Assembly (NCBI GenBank): GCA_964020155.1
Contig: OZ026555.1
Coordinates: forward strand, 3,667,295-3,731,294
DNA: 64,000 nucleotides
Reading direction: 5' to 3'
From: Chondrilla cf. caribensis
Lineage: Eukaryota; Porifera; Demospongiae; Chondrillida; Chondrillidae
Made by a program: the position numbers and the translations under genes. Of the stretch, positions 13,947 through 24,836 are shown one piece after another. The notes under the pieces were generated by a model. That model ran no database searches and had not been told where the DNA came from. It saw only the letters and a list, made by a program, of their open reading frames with translations. Position 1 is the first letter of the stretch. Every line of letters starts with the position of its first letter.

Positions 13947-14206
13947 ACAAAATAGAATTATTGATGATAACTTGATGTTGACCATACTTATGCACATCAT
14001 ACATACATGTTTGCATTGTACACTTCATGTACTTACGTATGTATGTATTGAAGCATGGATGGCTGAATATTTGCCAAATGTACACTAGTAAAACTTGAAT
14101 ATTAGAAATGTACTTTCATATTATGTGTGTTTGAGCAACCATTACAAGAATCCACATGTCCTCAATAAGACTGTATTATTGCAAAGAAATCATCATATTA
14201 TTATTA

Positions 14207-14252
<46 letters not shown>

Positions 14253-15652
14253 GTCAATTTAAGTTTTATACATTGCCTTATTATTATTAATGATTGTCTT
14301 CAGAATGTATGGAATCGTAAACATGACGATAAAAAGATTATTGTGTACATAATAATGCTCGGAAAAGGCTGTACCAGTGCATCGTATGTAGCTGATTGAA
14401 CGATCAATTAATCAGTGGAAGTAATTGAGTGCATGGGCGTAACTAGAAACCACTCCCACTTCACTAGACTGAATAGTCATCCAAAAGACGTGATGTGGAG
14501 TCTTTTGAGTCCTTTCACACTTCAGGTACTCCTGAAGGACAAAATGGAACCCATGGAGTGAAGGTTCTGGGTAAAAGGGTTTGGGTTGCTTCCTATTCCA
14601 CTCAATTACGTCCTGTGATTAATTATTTTCTCAATGATCATCAGATTAGATTTAAATGTTCGTACACAATATACACACATGTATATACGTACGTACCACA
14701 CAGGCCTGGAACAAGATACATACATCCGGCAATAAAGAACTTCATAGCTATGATATGTACAATTGTAGCACGCACTGAAAAACAAACAATTGTCTTGCTG
14801 TTAGCTAATGTTTCTCCTGTTGACATCTACAGAACTTTATAAAATGCTTGTCGCAAACAGAAATTGACTCCATGACCAAATATACCCTTCAATTTGTTTC
14901 ACACTAACAAGGAATGCCAAACAAGAAGTGAGTTGTAAGTCAAACAACATCCATGACAAACAGGTCCTTATTTAACCAAAAGTTAAAAAAGCGACTTTCA
15001 ATCAATAATCACAGTTCAACCTACTACAGGGGACCCTCTCATAGGACACTCGGAATAAAGGACATCATGGCATTACCTCCCTATAAAGGACACTTTCTAA
15101 GGCGTCAGAAATAGACTTTTCCATAGCACTAACACATTTCCACCTCTGAAGAGTGGACAACTTCTCTACAGTGGACAAATTAGATAGCCCATTGCACCTT
15201 TTGTAAAGAGGTTCCTCTCTATAACATTACAATAAGATCACAGTTGAGATCAACTTAGACACAGAGGCTCAATGTTAAACTTTTCACAGCACATATGTAC
15301 ATCCTCGTTAGGAGATATACGTACACTGTACCGAGTATGTCAATCTTACTTCACTATCATTTACTAAAACAATATTATACATAATGCATTCATATCGATA
15401 CAATACTCATGTCATGAAGGATCCAAACAGGTATGTATATGTGATAATGCACACAGAGCAATAGACATCATTTTAACAAAGATAGTTGCATATTTATAGG
15501 CAATATACATATGTACGTACATAGCATGTAGCCAATATAGAGTTGGTGGAATACACAAACATGCTCACTTACAAATACAAGCTGTAGTCAATGTCCTCCA
15601 TGCTTAGGGGAACCAGATGTGATGATGCATGGTGTTCACAAAGGTTATAACG
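13947..15652. other. Intergenic stretch without a supported gene
   Basis: It contains the 3' flank of the kinase gene, an (ATT)n microsatellite at 14209-14252, and at about 15018-15230 a degraded segment with repeated ATAAAGGACA/AGTGGACAA words typical of old Tigger-like DNA transposon relics. No coding exon recognised. Confidence 0.5.
14209..14252. repeat. (ATT)n microsatellite
   Basis: Uninterrupted ATT trinucleotide run of about 14 units. Confidence 0.9.
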
Positions 15653-16396
15653 TTAGGGCCATGGGACTGCTGAGTCAGCACTCCGGATCAGTGGTCCAAC
15701 CATGTACATGTCACTATCCATGAAACCAACACCTTCGGTTGATAGAACGTGAGTCTGTATAGAATGCCAGAGACGCACATGGTGGAGGAGTCGCGCCTTG
15801 ATGTTCCTTCGTTTACGATTTCGAAAGCCAGCAACAGTTTTAGTCTTCCTGTTTTCAACCCACGAACCAGGCAAAAACTCCCTAGTAGAGCCGACCTCCA
15901 AAACAAGAAAATGTCCTTTTCCATCTGAAAGTAAAGCTGACCCCTGGTAGGGAGAGAGAGCTCTCAATGGAGACCATGGCCAGTCGAAAATGAACGGGTA
16001 GCGTTTCCTGTACTCCAACCCCTCTCTGCAGCTGGTGTTATTGGCTGGATCCGATGACTCAGCATAAAGCAGGAGGTATTGGAGGCTGTCGAATATAGGC
16101 CCCCTCCACCAGAAACAGTCCTCTAGGAACCCGCGAATTAATCCATCACGTGCTATACACGGCGGCAATGATACGTCTACTCTTAGATTACGTCCATTCT
16201 TCTCGAGGATAGCAATTCTTTCTTTCCAGAAATCCGGGAGGTCGTGGTCTTTATATTCCAACATAGTTTTAGACTTTATTTCATAAGTTTGACTAACTCC
16301 AGAACATAAAAGACGTACAGTAGTTCTCATACTTCTTCTATAAACGACAGGTAAGTACTTATTAACTATGAAACGTCCAGCGAATAAAACTCTCAT
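15653..16396 (-). CDS. Uncharacterised protein, 247 residues
   Basis: A single open frame gives 247 residues from the methionine at 16396. The frame extends upstream to 16576, but that part runs through an ATAC microsatellite and the edge of the segmental duplication, so I prefer the internal start. The protein has a basic, hydrophobic N terminus (MRVLFAGRF then VYRRSMRTT) that could be a mitochondrial presequence. It continues with a mixed-charge globular-looking body (DLPDFWKERIAILEKNGRN, GKGHFLVLEVG) and a very basic segment NRKRRNIKARLLHH. I do not recognise the family. Balanced composition and absence of repeats argue for real coding sequence, but no intron or second copy confirms it. 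Confidence 0.45.
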   Translation of the reverse strand: MRVLFAGRFIVNKYLPVVYRRSMRTTVRLLCSGVSQTYEIKSKTMLEYKDHDLPDFWKERIAILEKNGRNLRVDVSLPPCIARDGLIRGFLEDCFWWRGPIFDSLQYLLLYAESSDPANNTSCREGLEYRKRYPFIFDWPWSPLRALSPYQGSALLSDGKGHFLVLEVGSTREFLPGSWVENRKTKTVAGFRNRKRRNIKARLLHHVRLWHSIQTHVLSTEGVGFMDSDMYMVGPLIRSADSAVPWP

Positions 16397-16595
16397 GATT
16401 TCGATATAAATTGAGCTCACAGCAACATGATACAGCCATATGCAATTTCCATATTCCGTATAACTCCGGACATTTTCTGCTATATTATATGCATACATAC
16501 ATACATACATACATACATGGTAATTGTTAAAACGGTCTCCACACAAAATGGAGCAAAGCCAATTCTCGCCATTCAAATATGAGGATCAGACGTAC

Positions 16596-18081
16596 CCTTG
16601 CCCTGAAGGAGAGGTCATTGTCTGTTTCCATTTCTGATTTTTCTGTTGGCTACAAATGAGAATTGGGATAGAAAAAATGTCAAAAATTGTAAGTTACAAG
16701 TAAGTTCACCACACACAACACTCACAGCACACTACACACAACACTCTACATACACACACACTCACACAACACTCTACACACTCACACACAACACTCACAG
16801 CACACTACACACAACACTCTACATACACACACACTACACACAACACTCTACACACTCACACACAACACTCACAACACACTACACACATGCAACACTCTAC
16901 ATACACACAACACTCATAGCACACTACACACAACCTCACATACAGCACTCTACACACTCACACACAAAACTCACAGCACACTACACACAACACTCTACAT
17001 ACACACACACTACACACTCACACACGACACTCACAGCACACTACACACAACACTCTACATACACACACATTCACACACAGCACTCTACATACATACACAC
17101 TCACACACAGCACTCTACACACTCACACACAACACTCACAGCACACTACACACAACCTCACACACAGCACTCTACACCCTCACACACAACACTCATAGCA
17201 CACTACACACAACACTCTACATACACACACACTACACACAACACTCTACACACTCACACACAACACTCTACACACTCACACACAACACATTACATACACA
17301 CACACACATAGCACTCTACATACATACACATCACACACAGCACTCTACACACTCACACACAACACTCACAGCACACTACCCACAACCTCACACACAGCAC
17401 TCTACACACTCACACACAGTCACTCACAGCACACTACACACAACACTCTATACACACACAGCACTCTACACATTCACTCACTACAAACACCATCTTGGGC
17501 TCTGGTAGTTTTACTATCACAAATTGACCAGAATCTGATGCCAAATCACATGGAGTCTTTCCCAAAGTGTTCTTCCTCAACAATGGAGACTCATAAGCCA
17601 AGAGAAGCTGGGTGTTGGCATTAGAAGAGAGGATAATAAGCACATGTGCATGGTGCATACAGAATCTCTAGATACGTACATGTATGTATGTACATGTACG
17701 TACGTACATACGTATGTAGGTATACACAATATACATACATACAAAGCACACCACGTACACACCAATGTACAGTTGAACCTTCTTAACGTGATACTCTATG
17801 GACAATTCCACATTTCCATGCTAAAAGCATTTCCTGTTGACAGTACTTAGATAATGCACGTGTACATCAGCTGAAAATGTAGAGACTTAACAATAATCTT
17901 ATGCTGTAGAGATGTTGTGTTAATAAGGTTCGACTGCACATAAATTGTACAATACGTACATTACATACATTCATACATACGTTGGTACAGGTACACACTT
18001 ACTTCAACACATCCAAGTAGACCAGACTGAGCAGCCAGATGTAATGGTGTATTCTCATCCTACACAGTATTGAAACGTGTG

Positions 18082-18120
<39 letters not shown>

Positions 18121-18134
18121 GCACGCACACAGAC

Positions 18135-18195
<61 letters not shown>

Positions 18196-18657
18196 ACCAC
18201 CATTCCATTTCTCCTCTCGCGGTCCGAACGGTATACGGATAAACGGATAAACGGTAGTTGATATTCTTATTCACGGGCTGGTCTAAGAGCATTGGGAGGA
18301 GCTCCTTTCTCTTTTTGTCTGTTCTCTGACTCGAACGAGAAGAAGCACACGCTACATGAAAGGCTGTCTGACCATTGGCGTTAGTTACGAAAGGGTGACC
18401 GCCAAATCGAAGGCATTCGTTCAGGAAAAGTTTGTGCTCGAACCTGACAGCGTATATCAGAGGCGTGTCGTTGGAAGGACTGGGTCCCATGTGTTTATTA
18501 TTTGCATTTTCCGAAGGATCTCTTCTTCTCCAGGTAATTTCCATTTGGATTCCTTCTTACTGTCATCTTTCCGTTCTTCTTCGGTTAGTAAAAACTGAAA
18601 GAACTTCGTTTCCACTGCACCCGTCTCCAGTACGCTCTGATCATTAGAATCTGTCAC
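16596..18657 (-). CDS. Ankyrin-repeat protein, copy A (exon 1 frameshifted)
   Basis: Visible exons on the minus strand: exon 1 from ATG 18657 to about 18230, then 18003-18059, 17482-17607 and 16596-16649, each with AG/GT borders. Exon 1 encodes an acidic N terminus ([20 protein letters not shown]) and the first repeat ([16 protein letters not shown], then [12 protein letters not shown]). The next two exons join into a canonical repeat [19 protein letters not shown] plus [13 protein letters not shown] and GKTPCDLA. Relative to copy B, exon 1 lacks 46 bp after the EEEILRKMQ codons, which shifts the frame. The ankyrin part could only be translated from a later start, for example 18544. The 3' end of exon 1 and any exons beyond 16596 are unclear. 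Ankyrin repeats bind proteins; the family was not identified. Confidence 0.6.
16690..17480. repeat. ACTC/ACACA minisatellite (copy A)
   Basis: A long array of variable units such as CACTCACAGCACACTACACA and CACTCTACATACACACAC. It lies between the 16596-16649 and 17482-17607 exons of the ankyrin gene, so it is probably intronic. It gives threonine/histidine-rich spurious frames. Confidence 0.85.
17770..17936. mobile_element. MITE in copy A
   Basis: Left end CAGTTGAACCTTCTTAACG and right end TTAATAAGGTTCGACTG form an imperfect terminal inverted repeat. TA lies on the left; the right flank has changed to CA, whereas the copy B counterpart at 23050-23213 keeps TA on both sides. It was present before the segmental duplication. 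Confidence 0.65.
18083..18193. repeat. (CA)n microsatellite
   Basis: A CA run with a few GCAC interruptions, between ankyrin exon 1 and the 18003-18059 exon. In the sense direction of that gene it reads (GT)n. Confidence 0.9.
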
Positions 18658-18734
18658 GAGTCTTTAGCCTTTAGGTAACATAATGTCATAATGTGTTCTT
18701 ACACGTAACTGAAACAGTGAATTTATATTATATT

Positions 18735-18905
18735 TCATATTGGGCAAAAAAGATGGCCGATTTCAAAAGGCCGAGAATTAGAAATTCGGCTAGAATTCAA
18801 GCGAAACGGCTTCGCCGAACTTTATATCTCCAGCGAAGGTTTATACAAACCTAAAGTAGACGTCCAAGTATTTTGAGTGCTGGGGAAGGCTTCTGCGACT
18901 CCACT
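18735..18905. repeat. Dispersed repeat with a diverged second copy at 19490-19620
   Basis: GGGCAAAAAAGATGGCC...GAGAATTAGAAATTCGG at 18745-18800 is echoed by GCTTGAAAAAAGATGCCC...AAGAATTAGAAATTGG at about 19493-19545, and a truncated version starts the right edge of copy B near 25025. The similarity continues for about 130 bp with many differences. Element type not identified. Confidence 0.45.
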
Positions 18906-18978
18906 TTTATCATTTTTTATCAAATTGTACACTTAGGGCAACTATAAATAGCGCAGATACTAATAGTAAAATAGATAG

Positions 18979-19281
18979 GTCACGGTAGCCGGTTGGTCAG
19001 GTGACACGACTCTAGGCTCCAGGTCGCGGGTTCGAAACTCCAAAAGGACGGTTTTTTTCTCTGAAAAGAAAGAGCTCACTTCCTGGTGGTCAGTCGCAAT
19101 ACTCTCTACAAAGAACCGTAGGGGGGAGCTTTGGGACTCGCGGCTGACCTCCCAGCTAGAATAGTGTCTTCTGCATTCGCGGAATGACCAAGTACACAGT
19201 ACATGTGGAAAGTCCCTATAAAACCGACCATGGGTTCGTTCGACCCCGAATGGGTGACCTTTTTTATTATTATTTTTTTTT
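18979..19281 (+). mobile_element. tRNA-derived SINE (copy A)
   Basis: The head resembles a tRNA: TAGCCGGTTGGTCAGG matches a pol III A-box region, and GGTTCGAAACTCC about 35 bp later matches the B-box consensus GGTTCGAANCC. A tRNA-unrelated body of about 200 bp follows, then a T-rich TTTTTATTATTATTTTTTTT tail. A second copy at 24169-24467 is there because of the segmental duplication. Confidence 0.7.
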
Positions 19282-19948
19282 AACTCATAAACCACCCATA
19301 ACCAATGTACTGTATGTTGTATGCATCATTATACAATCACTACGTGTACCACACAAATGGGGAGCATATATATAGGCAGCATATGTACGACAATGCAGGA
19401 ATGATTTACAATAATATTATGTATAGACTAGTGGTAGCCACTAATAAGTGATTATTATCGCTGATTGGGTACTCTAAAATTAATTTTTAGGGGTTGCTTG
19501 AAAAAAGATGCCCTATTTTCAAATTCCAAGAATTAGAAATTGGTCTGGAATTCGGGCATAACGGGTATGCCAAACGTAATAACCTCGAAGCCCAAAATGA
19601 GATGCCTAAGTAGTTCCAGTGTGTGTGTGGGGGGGGGGGGGGATACTTGTTGGTTTGGAGAGTTTGGTGTAATAGGATCAGACTTTGACCCACGTAACTA
19701 CCTTTCAATGCACAAAAAATAATTAAACAATGCACTAGTACACATAATATGAAGTTGTATGCATCAGCATAAATTTACAAAAATCATTTTAACACACTCA
19801 CAAAATTAATACATACATATGTCTGAAATAGAGATATTCGTAATAATAATTTTAATATGCAGTGTGTGTGTGTGTTTGGGTGTGGGTGCTAAACTATGAA
19901 ACATTTCATTATTATTGTGGGTAGGTAGGTGTATTACACACAGCAAGT

Positions 19949-20945
19949 TCAACTCTGGCAGTCGAGGAGCTCATTCACAACAGCTCTTATGTGGTTGTTG
20001 TGCTTCTTCAACAGCTCCTCGTTCAGGTGGAGATTCGGGAATCCCATGCTCACCAGCCTATCCACGAGGTTAGTGGGTTCTTTAGGAGGTGCCCACTTTG
20101 CCTGTGGAGGTGTGTACTTCTTTGGAAGCTTGAAAGCAGGCGTGGTAGAAGTGTTATCACAACTGTCTCCTTCACATTGGATACATTCCTGTGTGTTCTC
20201 TACTGTAGACTCTTGTTCGAGCTCTGGAGTATATTTGTCGGAGTCTCCAACCTGCTGAACGACTTCAACTGAGTCAAGTATATTTTGGTCAACCAAATAT
20301 GTACAGGCATCCTACGGACAAACAAGATGGATGAATATAACATCTGGAGAACATACAGTGAGGCAGACACACACAGACAAGTGCTGTAACACACACTGCA
20401 GCAAATATGTACATACATACCTGAAAGTCCTCGTCTGATCCACCTTCGAAAGGGGTGGTGAGGTCATTCTGTCCACAAATATTCTGGTTGTTATCAACGG
20501 GTTCAAGCCTAATGTCCCCAGCTGGGGAGTCCTGTGGGCGGTGATGGACGTGGATGTCCTTGACAAAGTTGGTGAACGTATATATTAACCAGACCAGTGG
20601 CTATGGTGAGAGGCTCCTTGATGGTGGCCTCACCAAGGGTCATCCTATGAAACTTGAAGTTGCTGGCATCCCTCCTGGCCTGCTTCGGTGTGGCATTTGG
20701 TGAAACACGTGGGCTGGTGTTGTCCGGATTAGGTCCTAGTTGGGGAATAGGCTGGGGTGGTCCGTCTGGCGAGGACAGCACCTCCCAGTCTGGGAGCTCC
20801 CCAATGCTGTCTTCTCCACAAATAGTGTTATTCCTGTCGTTGGTCCTGTCCTCGACAGTGTTCTGCTGAGTCTGTCCAGCAGCAGTGAGGGGAGCATTCG
20901 GATCAAAGCACGGTGGAATGACAATAACAAATTCATCACTGGAAT
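19949..20945 (-). CDS. NBR1: NBR1-like selective-autophagy receptor, C-terminal part only (LIR + UBA)
   Basis: Two exons on the minus strand, 20421-20945 and 19949-20311, give about 295 residues with a stop at 19949. The first begins with SSDEFVIVIPPCFDPNAPL, closely matching the NBR1 LIR (acidic then aromatic-x-x-aliphatic), which binds Atg8/LC3/GABARAP. The C terminus (VDRLVSMGFPNLHLNEELL then LLKKHNNHIRAVVNELL) is a UBA domain that would bind ubiquitin. The acceptor at 20946 shows that upstream exons existed, but no PB1, ZZ or NBR1-specific domain is visible upstream. Within the first exon the frame slips by one base near 20580 (before FTNFVKDIHVHHRP). That is either a frameshift, a sequencing error in ATATATA, or an implausible 31-nt intron. 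The intervening low-complexity region is acidic and proline-rich. Confidence 0.75.
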
Positions 20946-21272
20946 CTGTAAACAACAACAACAGATTTTACATGATGGCTGTGCACATTAGAGGGTATGT
21001 ACATAGGGTACAAGCACCACAAACTCATTTCTTCTAACACACACTCTCCAATTGGCACACTGATGCATGTATGTATGCTGTGCTCCTCAGTATGTATATA
21101 CGTGCGCACACAGAGTGCCCAGAGCTACATATGACAATGTATACATGTGTGCAGCTCACGCAAATATCTCACCCTCCTCATCCGCCAACAAACAAACAGA
21201 GATAAATGGATTCATTCCTAGATAACAAGACACATTCCCACAACACCGAGTACACTAGCTGGTAGTACAACA
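20946..21272. other. Single-copy spacer upstream of the NBR1-like fragment
   Basis: Between the NBR1 exon acceptor and the left edge of duplication copy B. I see no exon, repeat unit or promoter motif that I can support here. Confidence 0.5.
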
Positions 21273-21439
21273 GTCTCCACACAAAATGGAGCAAAGCCAA
21301 CTCTCATCATTCGTAGGATCAGACGTACCCTTGCCCTGAAGGAGAGGTCATTGTCTGTTTCCATTTCTGATTTTTCTGTTGGCTACAAATGAGAATTGGG
21401 ATAGTAAAAATGTCAAAAATTGCAAGTTACAAGTAAGTT

Positions 21440-21700
21440 CACCACACACAGTCACTCACAGCACACTACACACAACACTCTACACACTCACACACTACAC
21501 ACAACACTACACACTCACACACAACACTCACAGCACACTACACACAACACTCTACATACACACACACTACACACAACACTCTACACACTCACACACAACA
21601 CTCACAGCACACTACACACAACACTCTACATACACACACACTACACACTCACACACAACACTCACAGCATACTACACACAACACTCTACATACAGACACA
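21440..21700. repeat. ACTC/ACACA minisatellite (copy B, left part)
   Basis: The same array as at 16690-17480. It is split from its right part (22189-22770) by the hAT-type insertion. Confidence 0.85.
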
Positions 21701-21708
21701 CTACACAC

Positions 21709-22180
21709 TAGCATTGGGCGATAAGAGAGGAATTCATCCATGATTATTGTAGCAAATAATATCACGATTATCACGATTATTGTACAATCAACTCATCATT
21801 TATCACATTATACGGTACAGATCATGGAAAAGGTAATGTTTTTGTCGGTTACCCAGTAATCAGTTAACAGTTAGCAATAACAGAATATCGGTTAGAATTT
21901 ACGCAATATCTGAAGCTGGTACTGTTTCAAACACTTTTGGTACACAGGCTTGTCCTCATCTCCAGCTATGGGCAATCCCTTATCATCAGCTCTAAGGCTG
22001 AAATGGTTCCATACAGGACTCTTGGTATTCGTCTTTTTCACCAAACTTAGTTGAGCAGCCATATTTAATTAGCAAAGTCGATAATTTTGATAATCATTCA
22101 AGGTGTGAATGAATATGATAATTTATCATTGCTGCTAATTATCACGATAAATACGATTATCGTATTATCGCCCAACGCTA
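21709..22180. mobile_element. hAT-type MITE with 8-bp target-site duplication
   Basis: TAGCATTGGGCGATAA at the left and TTATCGCCCAACGCTA at the right form terminal inverted repeats of about 16 bp with one mismatch. The 8 bases CTACACAC directly flank both ends (21701-21708 and 22181-22188), the duplication length expected of hAT transposases. The interior is AT-rich with no reading frame. It is absent from copy A, so it inserted after the duplication (or was lost from A). Confidence 0.85.
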
Positions 22181-22188
22181 CTACACAC

Positions 22189-22770
22189 AACACTCTACAC
22201 ACTCACAGCACACTACACACAGCACTCTACACACTCACTCACGGCACACTACACACAGCACTCTATACACACACAACACTCTACACACTCACACACAACA
22301 CTCTACACACTCACTCACAGCACACTACACACAGCACTCTACATACACACACACTACACACTCACACACGACACTCACAGCACACTACACACAACACTCT
22401 ACATACACACACATTCACACACAGCACTCTACATACATACACACTCACACACAGCACTCTACACACAGCACTCTATACACACAGCACACTACATACACAC
22501 ACACTCACTCACAGCACACTACACACAACACTCTACATACACACACACTATACACAACACTCTACACACTCACACACAACACTCACAGCACTCTACACAC
22601 TCACACACAGTCACACTACACACAACACTCTACATACACACACACTCACACACAGCACTCTATACACTCACACACAGTCACACACAGCACTCTACACACA
22701 ACACTCTACATACACACACACTCACACACAGCACTCTACACACTCACTCACAGCACTCTACACATCCACT
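22189..22770. repeat. ACTC/ACACA minisatellite (copy B, right part)
   Basis: Continuation of the array interrupted by the hAT-type element; corresponds to the intronic array of copy A. Confidence 0.85.
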
Positions 22771-23049
22771 CACTACAAACACCATCTTGGGCTCTAGTAG
22801 TTTTACTATCACAAATTGACCAGAATCTGATGCCAAATCACATGGAGTCTTTCCCAAAGTGTTCTTTATCAACAACGGAGACCCCTAAGCCAAGAGAAGC
22901 TGGGTGTTGGCGTTAGAAGAGAGGATAGTAAGCACATGTGCATGGTGCATACAGAATCTCTTGATACACTTACGTATGTACATGTACGTACATACGTAGG
23001 TATACACAATATACATACATACAAAGCACACCACGTACACACCAATGTA

Positions 23050-23213
23050 CAGTTGAACCTCCTTAACGAGAAATTCTATGGACAATTCCACAATTCCATG
23101 CTAAAAGCATTTCATGTTGACAGTACTATAATGCGTGTGTACATCAGCTGAAAATGTAGGGACTTAACAATAATCTTATGCTGTAGAGATGTTGTATTAA
23201 TAAGGTTCGACTG
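23050..23213. mobile_element. MITE in copy B
   Basis: CAGTTGAACCTCCTTAACG at the left and TTAATAAGGTTCGACTG at the right, flanked by TA on both sides. It is the counterpart of 17770-17936. TA flanks and a CAGT start suggest a Tc1/mariner-like relative. Confidence 0.7.
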
Positions 23214-23344
23214 TACATATAAATTGTACAATACATTACATACATACATTGGTACAGGTACACACTTACTTCAACACATCCAAGTAGACCAGACTGAGCA
23301 GCCAGATGTAATGGTGTATTCTCATCCTACACAGCATTGAAACG

Positions 23345-23348
23345 TGTG

Positions 23349-23399
<51 letters not shown>

Positions 23400-23432
23400 A
23401 CATGCATGCGCACACACACGCACACGAACACA

Positions 23433-23499
<67 letters not shown>

Positions 23500-23500
23500 T
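23345..23500. repeat. (CA)n microsatellite
   Basis: Long CA tract with CATGCATGCG and ACACAAACA interruptions, counterpart of the tract at 18083-18193. Confidence 0.9.
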
Positions 23501-24168
23501 GTCCAACAGACACACAGACGGATGATAAACATAACTCTTGTCACTGCCAAATCGAAGGCATTCGTTCAGGAAAAGTTTGTGTTCGAACCTGACAGCGTAT
23601 ATCAGAGGCGTGTCGTTGGAAGGACTGGGTCCCATGTGTTTATTAGGATTAAAGTTCTTCTGTAAGTGGGCTGACATATCGGATTCCGAAGACTGCATTT
23701 TCCGAAGGATCTCTTCTTCTCCAGGTAATTTCCATTTGGATTCCTTCTTACTGTCATCTTTCCGTTCTTCTTCGGTTAGTAAAAACTGAAAGAACTTCGT
23801 TTCCACTGCACCCATCTCCAGTACGCTCTGATCATTAGAATCTGTCACGAGTCTTTAGCCTTTAGGTAACATAATGTCATAATGTGTTCTTACACGTAAC
23901 TGAAACAGTGAATTTATATTATATTTCATATTGGGCAAAAAAGATGGCCGATTTCAAAAGGCCGAGAATTAGAAATTCGGCTAGAATTCAAGCGAAACGG
24001 CTTCGCCGAACTTTATATCTCCAGCGAAGGTTTATACAAACCTAAAGTAGACGTCCAAGTATTTTGAGTGCTGGGGAAGGCTTCTGCGACTCCACTTTTA
24101 TCATTTTTATCAAATTTTACACTTAGGGCAACTATAAATAGCGCAGATACTAATAGTAAAATAGATAG

Positions 24169-24467
24169 GTCACGGTAGCCGGTTGGTCAGGTGACACGAC
24201 TCTAGGCTCCAGGTCGCGGGTTCGAAACTCCAAAAGGACGGTTTTTTTCTCTGAAAAAAAAGAGCTCACTTCCTGGTGGTCAGTCGCAATACTCTCTACA
24301 AAGAACCGTAGGGGGGAGCTTTGGGACTCGCGGCTGACCTCCCAGCTAGAATAGTGTCTTCTGCATTCGCGGAATGACCAAGTACACAGTATCTGTGGAA
24401 AGTCCCTATAAAACCGACCATGGGTTTGTTCGACCCCGAATGGGTGACCTTTTTTATTTTTTTTTTT
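24169..24467 (+). mobile_element. tRNA-derived SINE (copy B)
   Basis: Near-identical to 18979-19281, with the same A-box-like TAGCCGGTTGGTCAGG and B-box GGTTCGAAACTCC and a T-rich tail. Duplicated with the segment rather than by separate retroposition. Confidence 0.7.
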
Positions 24468-24539
24468 CAACTCAAGGCCATAAACCACCCATAACCATCA
24501 TTACAATGTACTCTATGTTGTATGTATAGGTTATAATCG

Positions 24540-24836
24540 GCTTCTAAACTGATCCTTTAAGCGCCTCCATACGTTGATATCGTACAACGAGGGGCTAGGA
24601 GGGAGGTTATGCTGCATCTAAACAGATGCTAAATGCTCTGAAGATTCCAAGTGACTGTAAACTATTCGAATACTTCAGCAATGGATACTTTTTGGAGGTT
24701 AACCAGTAGTTTCCGTGTTAGAAAATGACACGTATCTGTATTTTCCCACCATACTAAAATATAGGGCGATATAGATCTGTATGAAATATGCAGACACGAT
24801 AAATCCTTTGATGTGGTCACACATCAGTTTAGAAGC
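24540..24836. mobile_element. TIR element with GCTTCTAAACTGAT ends, present only in copy B
   Basis: GCTTCTAAACTGAT at the left and ATCAGTTTAGAAGC at the right are perfect 14-bp inverted repeats. In copy A the flanking sequences (TATGTTGTATG and ATCATTATAC) are directly joined near 19315-19330, which gives an empty-site comparison. No coding capacity. Confidence 0.65.

Larger units (their letters stand above)
16535..19512. repeat. Segmental duplication, copy A
   Basis: This block reappears in the same orientation at 21273-25045. Shared landmarks in order: the GTCTCCACACAAAATGGAGC start, a 54-nt exon, the ACTC/CACA minisatellite, ankyrin exons, a TIR element, the (CA)n tract, the first ankyrin exon with upstream region, a tRNA-derived SINE, and TTTTTAGGGGTTGCTTGAAAA at the right end. 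Outside the minisatellites the copies look nearly identical by eye. Copy A lacks two insertions that copy B has. Confidence 0.9.
21329..23848 (-). pseudogene. Ankyrin-repeat gene, copy B (broken)
   Basis: Counterparts of copy A exons: exon 1 from ATG 23848, then 23270-23326, an exon starting at 22899, and 21329-21382. Exon 1 keeps the 46 bp missing from copy A, so [20 protein letters not shown] runs in frame into [16 protein letters not shown]. It has lost the second half of the repeat, where copy A has [19 protein letters not shown]; after NECLRFG the sequence becomes unrelated and runs into the (GT)n tract. In the 22899 exon the codon that is TAT in copy A is TAG, a premature stop five codons in. 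With two independent lesions this copy is unlikely to make a full ankyrin protein. Confidence 0.75.

Noticed and set aside
16646..17311. A 221-residue threonine/histidine-rich frame, and similar ones at 21379-21743 and 22087-22797
   Set aside because: Translation of the ACTC/ACACA minisatellite, which lies in an intron of the ankyrin gene on the other strand.
18457..18657. A complete 66-residue protein from the ankyrin copy A start
   Set aside because: It ends early only because of the 46-bp deletion. Comparison with copy B shows it is the frameshifted N terminus of a longer protein.
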